From Marsupella aquatica (Eukaryota; Marchantiophyta), in contig OZ316899.1 in the NCBI GenBank assembly GCA_973895155.1, positions 12,214,001 to 12,278,000 on the forward strand: 64,000 nt of DNA, written 5' to 3'. Shown piece after piece: positions 18,793-29,682 of the stretch. Positions within the stretch are counted from its first letter, which is position 1. Each line of letters starts with the position of its first letter. Both the position numbers and the translations under genes were made by a program. Under the pieces are notes generated by a model. It saw only the letters and a list, made by a program, of their open reading frames with translations. It was not told the DNA's origin and did no database searches.

Positions 18793-21693
18793 GTGGTAGA
18801 TAGAGCTAGTAGCTCCATGATAGAGAGTGGTGTTGAGGACGAGGAATTAGAAGAAGGATCGGTTACCTGGAGTCCGTTCAATTCAAGCACTAGCTCCCCA
18901 ACTGAGAGCATGGGGGAACCAGAGGCACAACCAGGCGAGAGGGGAGGAACCAGGCTAAGTCAACGATTGTGCATCCATTACAAGGCATTTCATGGCAGAG
19001 GAGATGAGGATCCTGATGAATGGTTGGATGACTTTGAAGGGACCGTTGTAGCAAATGGAGAGTCAGCCATTAGGATGCAGATCCTGCCCAGTTTGTTCAA
19101 GGGTGAGGCAAGACTGTGGTACAGAGCACTAGATAGTGAGGAACAGACTGGGAACTCTTCAAATCACTATTTGTCAAGGAGTTTTGACCCATTGGAACCT
19201 CAGAATTGGCAATGCTGAAGTTAGGACAACTTTGGTTCAAGGAGAACAAGTCCTTCCGGAAGTTCTTACAACGCTTCTAAAAGCTGGTAAGACGTACAAA
19301 GACCAATGCATCGGAAGGTATGCAACTTCAATGGTTAGTAATTGCGTTACCTTAGAAGATGAGCTTTGCAATTAGGAAGGAAAACCCTACGACCTTAGCC
19401 GATGCAGTTAGAGATATCTATTTATATATTAATGCATATATCACCAGCCAGAAGAAACAGTTCAAATCAAAGAGCTCATCATCTGATGAAGGATCAACCA
19501 AGAAGAAAAAAAATTCAAAAAATCCCAAGAAGTCAAGAAGTGACAACTCAAGCTCGGATAGTAAAAGTAGCAAGAGTGAGTCCTCTTCTAGCTCTGAGGA
19601 AGAAAAATCTAGGAAAAAAAAGTCAAAAGGAGGGGGAAGTTGAAGGTCAAATAGAGGCTAACCCTCCAACCCCGAATAACCTCGTAGCTCTTACTGACCA
19701 ACTGCGGGCTATCATAGCAGAGGCTAAGCCGAAGAAGAAGGTAGTAGTCGAGGACAACTTTGTAGGGTGTACTTTTATGTTACAAGACTGGACACCACAA
19801 AGATGCATGTCTTAAACTAAACGCCAGTCATGTCTGGCAAGTTACCGAGACCAGGCAAGGTCAGGGAGAAGTAGAATACTTCCTAGGGGATGCGGCTGAT
19901 AGTGTTGTCGACATCAGTGAGACATGAGCACGGGATCTGGCCAACCACCTTGCATCGCTATGGTTGGGGTTGAGGAATAACCCAGGATAAATGTATCCAC
20001 AAATCATCTAGAATCCATCTGTGGCTCCTAGGCCGAATGTATAGAGATTTGCGGCATGCTATAACTGTGGTCAACCTGGCCATTTTGCTAGAGAGTGCCC
20101 AAACGCCAGGAAACAGGGTGATGGGCAGCCAGCTCAGTTATGTATGGGATGCCAACAAGAGGGCCACATGCTAGGACAATGTCCTACTTGGTTGGCAAGA
20201 TTGGCCGCAAATCACAAAATCTTGCCGGTCAAAGTCCTACCACCAGGCACTACACCAGGTGGAGTTCAGATCAATCACATTGAACTAGGATGGAAGACAG
20301 AGGTTGAAGCCGAGTTTGGACCATCTGATGATGAAGCGGAGGCCTTATCAACATTCTCAAAAGAGGAACTGGACCACGACTGTTACCATGTTTCTACTCG
20401 TTCAACAAGGAGGAAGGAAAGGTGGGATGGTCTGGCCAAGAACAAAGGGAAAGCTAAGGAGGAAAGGGTTGACTCTTCATCAACCTCAACGGAGGGAGAA
20501 GGAAAGGCACCGGCAACGCAGGTAAGCCCTGAGCCCACCAGTGAGCCCAGTCCTTCACAAGATAGTGATTTTAACCAAGATCACCCCAAGCTATTCTACC
20601 CTTCCATTACTACTAGTGTTAAGGAACAACTTTGGGAGTTAGAAACACTAGAGAATTCTGAAGCAATAGCCAAGGATGTCAAAAGAGCCAAAGCGCTGTT
20701 TGCTTTGGAAAACCCTCCTGCCGTGGAACCTACCGCTCAACAACAAACCAAAGTCAAGAAAGAGAAATTGGCAAAAGAGAAGCCAATAGTTCCCTATGAC
20801 TTGGCTAAGGATGTACTAGAATCTAGAGTCTCGGCAACGGTAGGTCAACTTTTGAAGAATAGCCCGTATTTCCAAAAATAGTTAAGGCAATTCTACCCAA
20901 GGTAGCCACCAGGTCCGACGTGTTGATGATAGAAGAGGATCAAGGAGCCCCAACGCTACCATTAATGATTCAGGGGGAATCATTGCTACGGGTACCCATC
21001 AATGGAGGATAAGGGGTAATATGTATTATGTTTGATTCAACAGCAATAGGATGGGGTTTAACACCAGAGGTCACTGGAAGAGTGTTGAACATGGCTAATG
21101 GCTATCAGGTTATTCCCACAAGAGTCCTCACAGGCATAAAGACTGAGATAGGAGGAGTCTTGTTCAGTGTCAACTATGTGGTAATGAAACCGATGAACCC
21201 TACATCATTCCGATTATTGATTGGCAGGCCGTGGCTCTACCTAGCCAAGGTGATAGAAGATTGGGGGAAGAAAGAATTCACCTTTGGGACCCCCACCATC
21301 ACAGTATCCTGGGACACCAAGGATGACCAGGGCAAGAGTATCTGAGATGTAGACGGGTATGACAGTGGGCTAGAGTCTGCCAATGAGGTACGCTGGCTAG
21401 AATGCCTCTCAGACCTGACCAAAGAAAGTTGCTTTGGACCGGATGTGCCCCCAAGTGGACTTTGGCAGGAACCAATGGAGAGTAGTATGGAGGAAGAATG
21501 TGACGCTGAAGCCAAGGACTACTTTGCCATAGAGTCCACCTTTTTATCTTCAATTCCAGAGGAATCATTGGGAGACAATCAGGTAGATAGTTTGACTAAG
21601 AGGGGAGCAGCACCTCAGGTATTGGATTTTCAACGGATGTTGTGGCAGGGCCGGCAGGATCCACAACGCCAGTTATCATTGACAACCAATTAA
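18793..21693 (+). pseudogene. Ty3/gypsy gag-protease remnant
   Basis: Fragments in several frames follow the order of the complete Ty3 element at 37138-39991. The capsid-like part (DEDPDEWLDDFEGTVVANGE; KGEARLWYRAL) matches that copy's gag. A lysine/serine-rich stretch (19440-19640) follows, then two CCHC zinc knuckles, CYNCGQPGHFAREC at 20057-20098 and CMGCQQEGHMLGQC at 20141-20182. The protease region near 21000-21345 keeps FRLLIGRPWLY and WGKKEFTFGTPT, but the active-site DGG has become NGG followed by a stop. A related acidic tail runs to 21693. Reverse transcriptase and later domains are missing because a copia element begins at 21722. Clearly dead. Confidence 0.75.
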
Positions 21694-21721
21694 CTACCAA
21701 GGTTCCGGCTTACAGGCCAAT

Positions 21722-22017
21722 TGTTAGGAATTGACTCAAGTTCCCGGCTTTAGTTAGTTTGGCCTTACTAGGGTTAGTTGACCCTTGGTTAGTTTAGGAT
21801 AAGATCCACTTATTTAGGCCCACACATCTTAGTCCCCCTTGGGGGGTATAGGTTGGAGGGAGAGCATTCTCTCCCTCATTCTTCACATGTTCTTTCTCAT
21901 GAGCTATGGATCCTTCAAGAGTTTCTCCATCATTGGTGTCTTGTAGGTGTAGTTTGAGATTGTGTGCATTCTCATGTTTCCGCATTGTTGCCTAGTTTGA
22001 GCTGATGGTTTCCAACA
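21722..22017 (+). mobile_element. 5' LTR of the Ty1/copia element
   Basis: 296 bp from TGTTAGGAATTG to GGTTTCCAACA, TG...CA ends, followed after two bases by a primer-binding site. It cuts the older Ty3 remnant. A matching 3' LTR was not found downstream of the copia RNase H at 47694, so the far end of this element is deleted or rearranged. Confidence 0.8.
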
Positions 22018-22019
22018 AG

Positions 22020-22031
22020 TGGTATCAGAGC
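22020..22031 (+). other. Copia primer-binding site
   Basis: TGGTATCAGAGC is the canonical plant copia site complementary to the 3' end of initiator methionine tRNA, placed two bases after the LTR. Confidence 0.9.
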
Positions 22032-23190
22032 TTCGTGTTTGAGGTTCGCTTGATTGGGCAGTGGGAGAATGTACGGTGTGCATTGAATCATTATCGATGA
22101 TTGCATGATTGTTTCACTAGGCACTTTGCGTTGGAGTTTTCCTGTTTGGAAGAGGTGACAATTTTCTCTATCGTGGTTGCTTGGTTATGGTGGCCGAAAG
22201 CTTGTTTACAATGTGACGTTTGAATCAACTACTGAATTTGGGGAAGAAGTTGCCTAACAGATAGCCTATGGAGTTCTGGACATTTTGAGCCCAATATTGG
22301 CTTCTACGGAGCTATTTTTTGGGAGTTATCGCTACTTTAAGCTTGCAGTTTTTATGACAGTTTGTAGTTCCGCGACGGAGAGTTGGGCGCAGCATCACAA
22401 CTTGGATTTCTGCATGATATTGGGGTTCTTGTTAGAGCTTGTGGTTGAACTACATGGTTGAGCACCTTGTCGCGAGGGTGCTAGTGTTGTTTTGACCAAA
22501 CCAATTTGCACATAGCTAAGTTTGTGACAGATTTTGCTCCGACCGGTCCCACAATTCTTGTGTATCTTTGCATTCAAATGTTGTGGTTTTTGAGTCAATT
22601 GGGGATTGTTGGATCCTGGCAATCGGTTGTATAGATCAATTTGCTTTTGGCTGGTCAAGAACTGAGCACAGATTTTTGAGTGATAAGATTGGGGATTGAG
22701 AATCTACCTCAACCGTGCTCATAGCGGCACATGTTATATTGTGATAAGGCCAATTGGTGGGCCCCTCACAAGTGAATAGTAAACTGAGGTCAGGGTTTCA
22801 GAGAGTGACCCAAAGGAGCCTCGCCCCAAGGGCGACACTAAGTAGGGTCGAACCAAGGGTGACCCGAGGGAGCCTCGCTCCAAGGGCGACCCGGAGTGAC
22901 CAGAGAGAGCCTTGCTCCAAGGGCAACCCAGAGTGACCAGAGGGAGTCTCGCTCCAAGGGCAACCCGGAGTGACCAGAGGGAGCCTCGCTCCAAGGGCGA
23001 CCCAAAGTAGGGTCAAACCAAGAGCAATCCACAAAATAGTTTTGCCAATAACTTTCTTATTGAAGACAGTTTGAAGAAATTGTTTACGTTGGTGCACTCA
23101 GAATTCAAATTTTCCAACTTCCAATTTTGGTAAATTTTTGAGTGGAGGTAGTTTGGTACTTGTGTTTCCTATGTGTTTGTGGAAGCATCC
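22032..23190. other. Copia untranslated leader
   Basis: Non-coding leader between primer-binding site and gag ATG, unusually long at nearly 1.2 kb. The last third contains a 37-bp minisatellite (see 22800-23019). No ORF is supported. Confidence 0.6.
22800..23019 (+). repeat. 37-bp minisatellite in the copia leader
   Basis: Units begin GAGTGACCAGAGGGAG and end CCAAGGGC(G/A)ACCC, with at least three clean 37-bp units (from about 22892) and degraded ones on both sides in which GTAGGGTC replaces part of the unit. Total about five to six units. Confidence 0.75.
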
Positions 23191-23235
23191 ATGGCTTCAC
23201 AAAAGCCTGCAGTGCCAAAGTTTGAGGTGGAGAAG
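23191..23235 (+). pseudogene. Start of copia gag, cut by an LTR insertion
   Basis: ATG followed by 14 codons (MASQKPAVPKFEVEK). Removal of the inserted LTR and one AGAAG copy joins it in frame to 29683 (FDGKVSFSL), a normal copia gag start. This fixes both the gag start and the insertion point. Confidence 0.8.
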
Positions 23236-23594
23236 TGTGACACCACCGGTACGGTGGGTAATGAGTGATTCGGCCTAACCACGCTTAGCACGCGTGTTAG
23301 GGGTATCTTAGGCCGTAATTATTAGCGTAACGACAATATTTAGGTAGCCATTATGAGTAGGACATCATTAGTCAATAACGGGCATTTGTGTTTGGGCTGG
23401 CGGTGGGTTGCCATTTGCACGCCCGGTTGCGAGCGTGTAATGGGCCCCCTCCCTCGGGTCTGTATAACGAACTCCATGAGACGGCCACTCACACGCGCTG
23501 ACTCGGACTGGCGGAGTGGACGGTACACTACAAGCGTGAAAGGCTCGGCCTATAAGCAACAAGGAGGCATCGGGCGATCGACGAGCTCTCAGGG

Positions 23595-23603
23595 TATAAA
23601 AAG
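23595..23603 (+). promoter_or_regulatory. LTR TATA box
   Basis: TATAAAAAG, 105 bases upstream of the ATG at 23700. Conserved in position and sequence in the two Ty3 LTRs (33398 and 43442). Confidence 0.65.
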
Positions 23604-25007
23604 GGGGCCAATCCTTTGCAGTGCACCAGTTCTTCAGTCCACGCGCCAGCTTCGACCCAATTCTCTCGCCCATCCTTAGTTGCCTTCTATCTCCTCTGAA
23701 TGTTGCACACAATCCTTTCCAGTTTGGCCATACAATTCTGGACGCAGTTCTTGTCTATCGGGGGGGCACTTGGCCGACTCATTAAAACACGCCAACCCGC
23801 ACCGATACAAAATCAAACGCGCGTACGAGAGAGCCATCCGCCTAGCAAGCCTCCACCACTATCTCCTTAACTTTGATTACCTGTCCCAAAGCGAGCTTTA
23901 CCGACCCAAAGAAATACCAGGGCACTTCTTTGACGGGGGCAAATACATCGGCTTCTGGGAGGCATTGCTTTGGCTTCCGGACGCGGTCTTCACTATCCCG
24001 GGCACGATCGACTTACAGCGGCACCACTTCGACCACATCCCCGCTTGGGTCCAGACCATCATCAATAGCAAGTTCAATACTACCCGGTCATCAAGGCCGT
24101 CTACACTTGCTTTGGAAAACCTCTACCGGCACCTGCAGAACTTCATGGGAACCAGACCATCAACCACCAGTGTCGGCCTAGCCAAGCCCATGCCCGTACT
24201 TGCACCAACACCGGCTCAGGCTCAGGCTCCGCCTCAGCCTAGCCAATCCCCACCGCCGGTCGCCCCGCCCGTATAGGTGCGATCTGTCGTCAATGTTATG
24301 GACCTCAGCGACGAGGAAACCCCACCCCTGCTCAGGCGGCCCAGAGGAGCGAGCACCCTGTCACGCGATTGACATGGGTCTTAACACCAAAGACGTCACT
24401 ATGGGTGCCAAAACCATCTCCTTGTACCTGAGGATCACGAAGGGATGTTGTGAAGGCCGGTGAACACAAATTTATGCCCTTAACACCAGACTATCATAAC
24501 AAGACTCCATCACACATCACCCAAGCTCAATCCCTAAGAACCAAGGTTGGGAATCAGATCTGCGCTCATGATAGTTCTGGTGAGAAGGGGTCTTCATATC
24601 GGGCCCGTACACACAGGGCCTAGCGCTACGGTGCGCATAGGTCTATACGTATGCTTACTGTCATAGGTATGTTTCTATTCCGCCGCCGGAATGTACCCAT
24701 AAACCAGTGACTCCTGACTGATTCCCGGCTTAGGGATTTCTAAGCCATTGCCCCACCACTCTGCCATTCCACTCTCAGCAATCAGAGCTATGACAGTCCT
24801 CACCCAGCCCGCTTCAATGCACCCTGTACACCTCTCAGTGGCGCTGCTAGTCCCATCATACACTCAGATTGCCTCACACACACACATCCATGAGAGAAAT
24901 GAGGCCTGAGAGGAAAACTCAATTAGATTCAACGATATGCACAATAGTTCACTGAGAACACTTGATCCAAACAATAGGCCCGAAGGCTGTCTACTCCAGA
25001 TTGTGAC

Positions 25008-25080
25008 GTGCTTGCCCCGCAAGCCCCGTGCTTGCCCCGCAAGCCCCGTGCTTGCCCCGCAAGCCCCGTGCTTGCCATGC
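25008..25080 (+). repeat. 20-bp tandem repeat
   Basis: Three perfect units of CTTGCCCCGCAAGCCCCGTG and a partial fourth. Each unit contains the dyad CTTGCCCCGCAAG and so could form a small stem. Confidence 0.85.
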
Positions 25081-25303
25081 AAGCTCAATCCTGAACCTGA
25101 GTCCGGCTCACTCCAGATTGTGACGACAGATTGGACTCAAACCAATCCCGTACTTGCCTTGCAAACTCAATCCTGAACTCAACCTCCTTCACTGCACTTC
25201 ATTCTTGGGGGCACATACAGATCTCACACCTCCAATTCAGAACGTCAAGTTACGCATGCACAGTTGACTCGACTTCAAAGCTGGTACCAGGCCTAACGAC
25301 GAT

Positions 25304-25726
25304 CTATCCCAGACTGCAATGAGGCTCGGCCTCACGCTTGCCCTGCAAGCTCCGCTCTGGCCATAGATCCCTTAGTGCTCTCCACCAGACAAAGGTCGGG
25401 ACTCCCCATGGATCACGTAGCCTTGCCAGACTGAACTGTAAATGCTCCTCCTGCTGCCCCTCAATCAGTGTCTCAGCCTCCCTAATGTGCTCACCACAAA
25501 TCAAATTGACATCCTCCCCACAGTTTACAATCACCAATACATCACCTATCACCAAGGCTCTGTATCGGGGGAAAAGAACCCAGTTGTGCTGCCCACTAGA
25601 AAGAGCCACAATCCAGCTCGCAAACCTAGCAACCCGTTGCTGTGAAACTTGGCTGATTACTCCCTGAGTAATAGCACAACCAAGCTCTCCCCAACACGCA
25701 GCGTCCAAGTCCAGCCTTGCTTGCAC
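25304..25726 (-). CDS. Possible LTR-encoded ORF of the small LTR
   Basis: An open frame of 140 codons downstream, on the minus strand, of a TATATAG box at about 25810-25816. The spacing of roughly 90 bases recalls the TATA-to-ATG distance in the large LTRs. The reading (CAITQGVISQVSQQRVARFA; YRALVIGDVLVIVNCGEDV) is not low complexity. It opens at a GTG rather than ATG, and no relative was recognised, so it may be chance. Confidence 0.3.
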   Translation of the reverse strand: MQARLDLDAACWGELGCAITQGVISQVSQQRVARFASWIVALSSGQHNWVLFPRYRALVIGDVLVIVNCGEDVNLICGEHIREAETLIEGQQEEHLQFSLARLRDPWGVPTFVWWRALRDLWPERSLQGKREAEPHCSLG

Positions 25727-26109
25727 AGAGCTCCTCCCTACTGCTCAGTCTAAGTGAGATCACACAACTGAAGTCCCCCCCCCCCCTTTGCCTCTACCGG
25801 GGGGCTGCTCTATATACTCTCATGCTGAGCCAAAATGGGTGGATATTACGCTGTTGGAGCCCCATCCCAGCCCTAACAGAGCCGCCACTATCTCTAACTA
25901 CTGAACCCTAACTCGCAACTTTATTTCTATCTCGAATTGGCTATGTTCTTCGGATTTGGCTCTCCTCCATGGTTTTTGCGAGCTTGCGCCTCCTCTCCCG
26001 ATTTCTCTATTGAACCATTTTCTGCGTGGATAGCAGCGTTGGAAGCGGCTTGAGCTCCTCTTTCCAACGAGGTCAATTATAGCCAATTTGGGCAAATACA
26101 CATAAAGTT

Positions 26110-26520
26110 ATGCCCCCGTAACCGAGAGGGGGTACACATTGCTATGCTAACCCAAGTTACATAGCTAACCCGAGTTCGGCTAACCTAGCTATCCTATCTA
26201 ACCCGAGTAGAGCTAACCCGTGGTCTCGGGTTAGGCCGCTACCCACTATCCGCTAACCTAGGCTAAGCTGAGCCTGAACCCGAGCTTGTCTAAGCTAACC
26301 CGAGCCCGAGTTTAGGCTAACCCAAGTTCAGTCTAACCCGGGATCAATCTAATCCGAACCCGGGTTAAGCCTAAGCTGAAGCCGTGCTTACCTGAGCTAA
26401 GCTGAAGCCGTGCTTACCTAAGCTAAGCTGAAGCCGTGCTTACCTAAGCTAAGCCGTGGCCGAGCTTGGGTTAACCCGAAACTGAACCCGAAACTGAAGC
26501 TAATTCCGGCCACAGATTAA
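26110..26520 (+). repeat. CTAACCCGAG-rich and 26-bp tandem repeats
   Basis: Many irregular copies of GCTAACCCGAG and variants, then about three units of a 26-bp repeat GAAGCCGTGCTTACC(T)AAGCTAAGCT at 26390-26460. It is not a canonical telomere repeat. Non-coding. Confidence 0.6.
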
Positions 26521-28799
26521 CCCGTCACACTAATCAGGCCGTATCTTCCTTAATACACCTCCGTTTCCCGAGTGTTTTATATCGATTTTACTCGCCTTGA
26601 CCAGATCTTTCCAATGCTCTTTACAGATCCGGATTTGGTGACATATTGAAAGAGATATGGTCACCAACCACCCGCGACATAGCTTTTATTTCCCTACTCT
26701 TAACGCCATGATTGCCCTTATTCTTGCCATCTTGCTAATTCTTATGCAATATCAATAGCTACTCCTTGCATACAACAGCCTAGTTAATCAAATTAAAGAA
26801 TAAGGACCATGTCATCAGCGTCACACACCTAGGGAGCCGGCACTACATCGCCCCCTCCCGAGGCCCGGATCCGAGTAGCGGCTCCGGTGGACAACAAGTG
26901 ACCGTAGCCGCCCCGGCCCCAATACTAACGGCGGTGGCACTACCCATACCCAATCGGGAGGATGGGAAGATGTCACCCTCTCCGAGCCATCACGGGAGCC
27001 AATCTCGGGGAAAGAAGAGGAAGGAATCCGCAGCTGTATCTGGGTTAACCATGGCCATGGTAGCCGCGGCCAAGGTGACAATGCACCGCATGGGGGAGAA
27101 CGTGCATAAGAACATCCTCCATCCCAAACATGCGGTGTACTTGAAGACTCAGGGGTTCAAGCACCTCGCCTCTCTCCCCTGTAACACCTGCAGGTACTAC
27201 GGGGAGGACATGACGGAGTTTGTCAAGAATTATGACAACGCCCGTCAGCAGACTCGGCTACTGGGGAGGAATATGTCCCTCACAAAGGAGCGGCTTAGGA
27301 TGATCTTTGGGCTACCCGAGGGAGATCAACGAGTCGAATCACGGGCTCCCGGGGGCAAAGGAGCCAAGTACCAATCCTCAAGTTTTCCCTCTGAGGGTCA
27401 GTGGACAACGGGTTTGTGATGAGGACCTGCCTCATCCCCGAGATAGCCAAGCGGCTGGAGTTCCAAAGGTACGCCCTCCACATGATGGAACCCTGGGGCG
27501 AGATCTCCGCTGCCCAGGTTATTCAGGTCGAGAACTATTGACCTAGGAAGTGGGCGTCGTACTTCGCTAAGAAGTTCCATGAAGAGATGGAACGGGGAAG
27601 GAAGGCGCTATACATTGGCGGGAAGGCGTATTTTGCGAGCCACATCGAGATCATTCTCGAGTGGTATGCCCGGTTTGATCGACAAACCCTTCCCCGGGCC
27701 AATGTAACTAAGTTGGTTCCGACTAAGTGGGTCTTCCCGGCCTTGGAGAGACGGCCTCAACCCGAGGCCCAAAGTCTGGCGGCCACGCAGGCCTCACCCA
27801 CCCCACCTCCACAAGTAGCCATAGCCGTGGCCAAAGAGGTACCGGACAAGGCAATGATCGCAACCTTAGACGCGATCAACCAGGCCGGGCCGAGTACAGA
27901 AGTCAGGGCGGTGGAGGCCTTGACCAAACCCAAGGGTCCAGAAGACCCACCGATGGCTATTCTAGAGGATAGCACGATGATGGAGGAGGACACTCCAGCC
28001 CCTTCCAACACTACATCCCCAGGGCTGGATGTCACTACCCCGGCTCCCGCGCGAGTTGACGTCTGCCCATGCCCAAATCCGGACGGGCATAGGCTGGACC
28101 ACCCGAAACTCTTCGTATCGGGTACATTTCTGAACGGGATTTTGGGAGATTTCTCCCAACAGATTGCCCGGGATACCGGGGAGTTCATGGCCTGCAAGGT
28201 AGCCTACTTCTTCAATCAGGAGTTAGTTACTACAGTAAAGGCAGGTCGGGCCCAGTCGGAGGCCCTTTAGAGGATAGAGCGGTACCGGGTTGATTCCGTG
28301 TACCTAAAGGGCAAAATTGAGACTCAAGAGGCTGAGCTTCTGCAACTACAACCCAAGGTTGCAGCCGCCGATGAGTTGTTAGCAAATGCACACGCCCTTA
28401 CCGCCTTAGCCGAACAGGCCAAAGCTAGGAAGAAGGCCAAGATTGCACGGCTCCAGACCCAGATTGAGAGTTTGAAGAATCAAACTGTCATCTGGCAGAA
28501 AGACCTGGAGGAGGCCAAAGAGCGGGCCCAGCATGACACTGCGGAGACTGCCGCCCTACAGGCCGAAGTAGCGCGGATTCAAACTGAAGCCGAGAAGCAG
28601 AATCAGATGGTGGACAAGCTGACAAGCAACTGGAAGAGGCATGCCAGGAGGCAGCTGGGGAGATGGACGCGGCAAAGCGAGAGAACGAATCTCTACTAGA
28701 CCAAGTCCAGCTCCTCAAGATGGACACCGACAGACTCCGTAGGCAACGGGATGGCCGCTCCCACTCGGACGGCTCTGGCAAGCGTACCAAGCATTAGCG

Positions 28800-29677
28800 G
28801 AGGGTTAGGCTTAGAATAGAACTAGGAGTAGCTAAAATAGGCTGTTAGGACAAGTACCGGCCAAAAAATAGCGGCGTTGACACATTAGCCAGCCTGTGTA
28901 GAATAGGTTAGACTAATTGGACAAGCCATAACCAGCTTAGCAAGGATATAAGTTAGCGTAGATTCGGGCACAAGGCCAGGCTGGTCCTCAGCCCTTAGTA
29001 TTTAGTAGCCCCCCGATAGAGGCACGGGGGGGGGATTTTAGACTCAGAAGTTGGCCATTCGCGGTACGCGCGGGGAGTCCTGAACTCGGTGAAGTGCCGG
29101 AGTGCCAAGGGGAGGGTATACAACTAAGCTTGCTGGGCGAGTGCGGAGCTGGGCTCCGTTGTAGTGTATACTCCTCGGCCTTGGGTCCGTTCATTCACAA
29201 GGTGTCGAGTCACCCAATCGTAAGTGTAGGATCATATATGAATGAAATCCTTTCCCCTCAATTCCTTTGTGTAAATCAAGATTTCTGTTATGTAGGAATG
29301 CATGTATGAGTCTTATGTGCAAGTATCAATGTCGGGCCGAACACGTGATGCCAAGCGTGCACGGGGGGCAGGTTACGGGTACAGGGTTGCGAGCCAGGGT
29401 TGAGCACTTGTACTAATGGATCTAGATCGAAGGTGGTAACACGAAGGCTTAGAAGTCCGTAAGCCGGGGTCAACCCCGTGTCGACTAAGGTACGTTCCGG
29501 TGGCGGAACACAAAGCATACCTAAGCGTGCTTGTAAGTAAATGTATGCGCACTTAGCGCTAGTTTGGGAGAATTATACGCACTCCGCACGTCCCTCCCTG
29601 CCCGAACCCGAATACTGGCAAGGGAAGTGTCCATCTTAGACATAGATTGGCCTAAGAGCTAGGCCGATGGCATGACA
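28800..29677. other. 3' portion of solo LTR, non-coding
   Basis: No gene. Aligns with 36140-37013 and 46212-47090: the conserved TTAGTATTTAGT block, the GAAGGCTTAGAAGTCC block and the TTCCGG(C/T)GGCGGAA dyad are all present. Confidence 0.7.
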
Positions 29678-29682
29678 AGAAG

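Larger units (their letters stand above)
24359..26825 (-). mobile_element. Reverse-oriented solo LTR nested in the solo LTR
   Basis: On the minus strand it starts TGTGACGCTGATGACATGG and ends CGCGTGACA, like the other LTRs here (TGTGACG...GTGACA). Flanks CACCC (24354-24358) and CACCT (26826-26830) give a 5-bp duplication with one mismatch. A segment near 24665-24745 matches, in reverse complement, the conserved block near 36775-36850 of the Ty3 LTR (around TTCCGCCGCCGGAA). It is 2.47 kb and of a different subfamily. GC-rich tandem repeats fill part of it. Confidence 0.7.
23700..28699 (+). pseudogene. LTR-encoded ORF, copy B (interrupted)
   Basis: Starts at an ATG 105 bases after the LTR TATA box. 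The N-terminal module (HANPHRYKIKRAYERAIRLA; GGKYIGFWEALLWLPDAVF) and Q/P-rich linker run to a TAG at 24274-24276. The nested LTR then intervenes (24359-26825). The frame resumes near 26840 with the basic patch SRGKKRKE, the FGLP module (27280-27330) and, after a 1-base loss near 27396, the rest of the module. Further lesions are a TGA at 27539-27541 and a TAG at 28268-28270. A coiled coil follows to 28699 (ETQEAELLQLQPKVAAADEL). Product unknown; not functional here. Confidence 0.6.
23236..29677 (+). mobile_element. Solo LTR (ORF-bearing type) inside copia gag
   Basis: Begins TGTGACACCACCGG and ends GATGGCATGACA, flanked by the 5-bp duplication AGAAG (23231-23235 and 29678-29682). Internal sequence is homologous over its length to the two LTRs of the complete Ty3 element (33039-37013 and 43083-47090). 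Without the nested 2.47-kb element at 24359-26825 it would be about 3.97 kb, the same as those LTRs. It is more diverged from them than they are from each other. No internal Ty3 domain is attached, so it formed by LTR-LTR recombination. Confidence 0.85.

Noticed and set aside
22754-23097. Repetitive ORFs over the 37-bp minisatellite
   Set aside because: 37 is not a multiple of three, and the open frames are a by-product of the repeat composition.
25011-25080. CRISPR-like array
   Set aside because: The 20-bp units are contiguous with no unique spacers.
26110-26520. Interstitial telomere repeat (CTAACCC-rich)
   Set aside because: Units are irregular CTAACCCGAG-type within an LTR and do not match TTTAGGG or another known telomere repeat in tandem.
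24359-26825. DNA transposon with TIRs (TGTCACGC...GCGTCACA)
   Set aside because: The apparent inverted ends are those of the LTR family (TGTGACG...GTGACA), and internal blocks match the Ty3 LTR in reverse complement, so a solo LTR explains it better.
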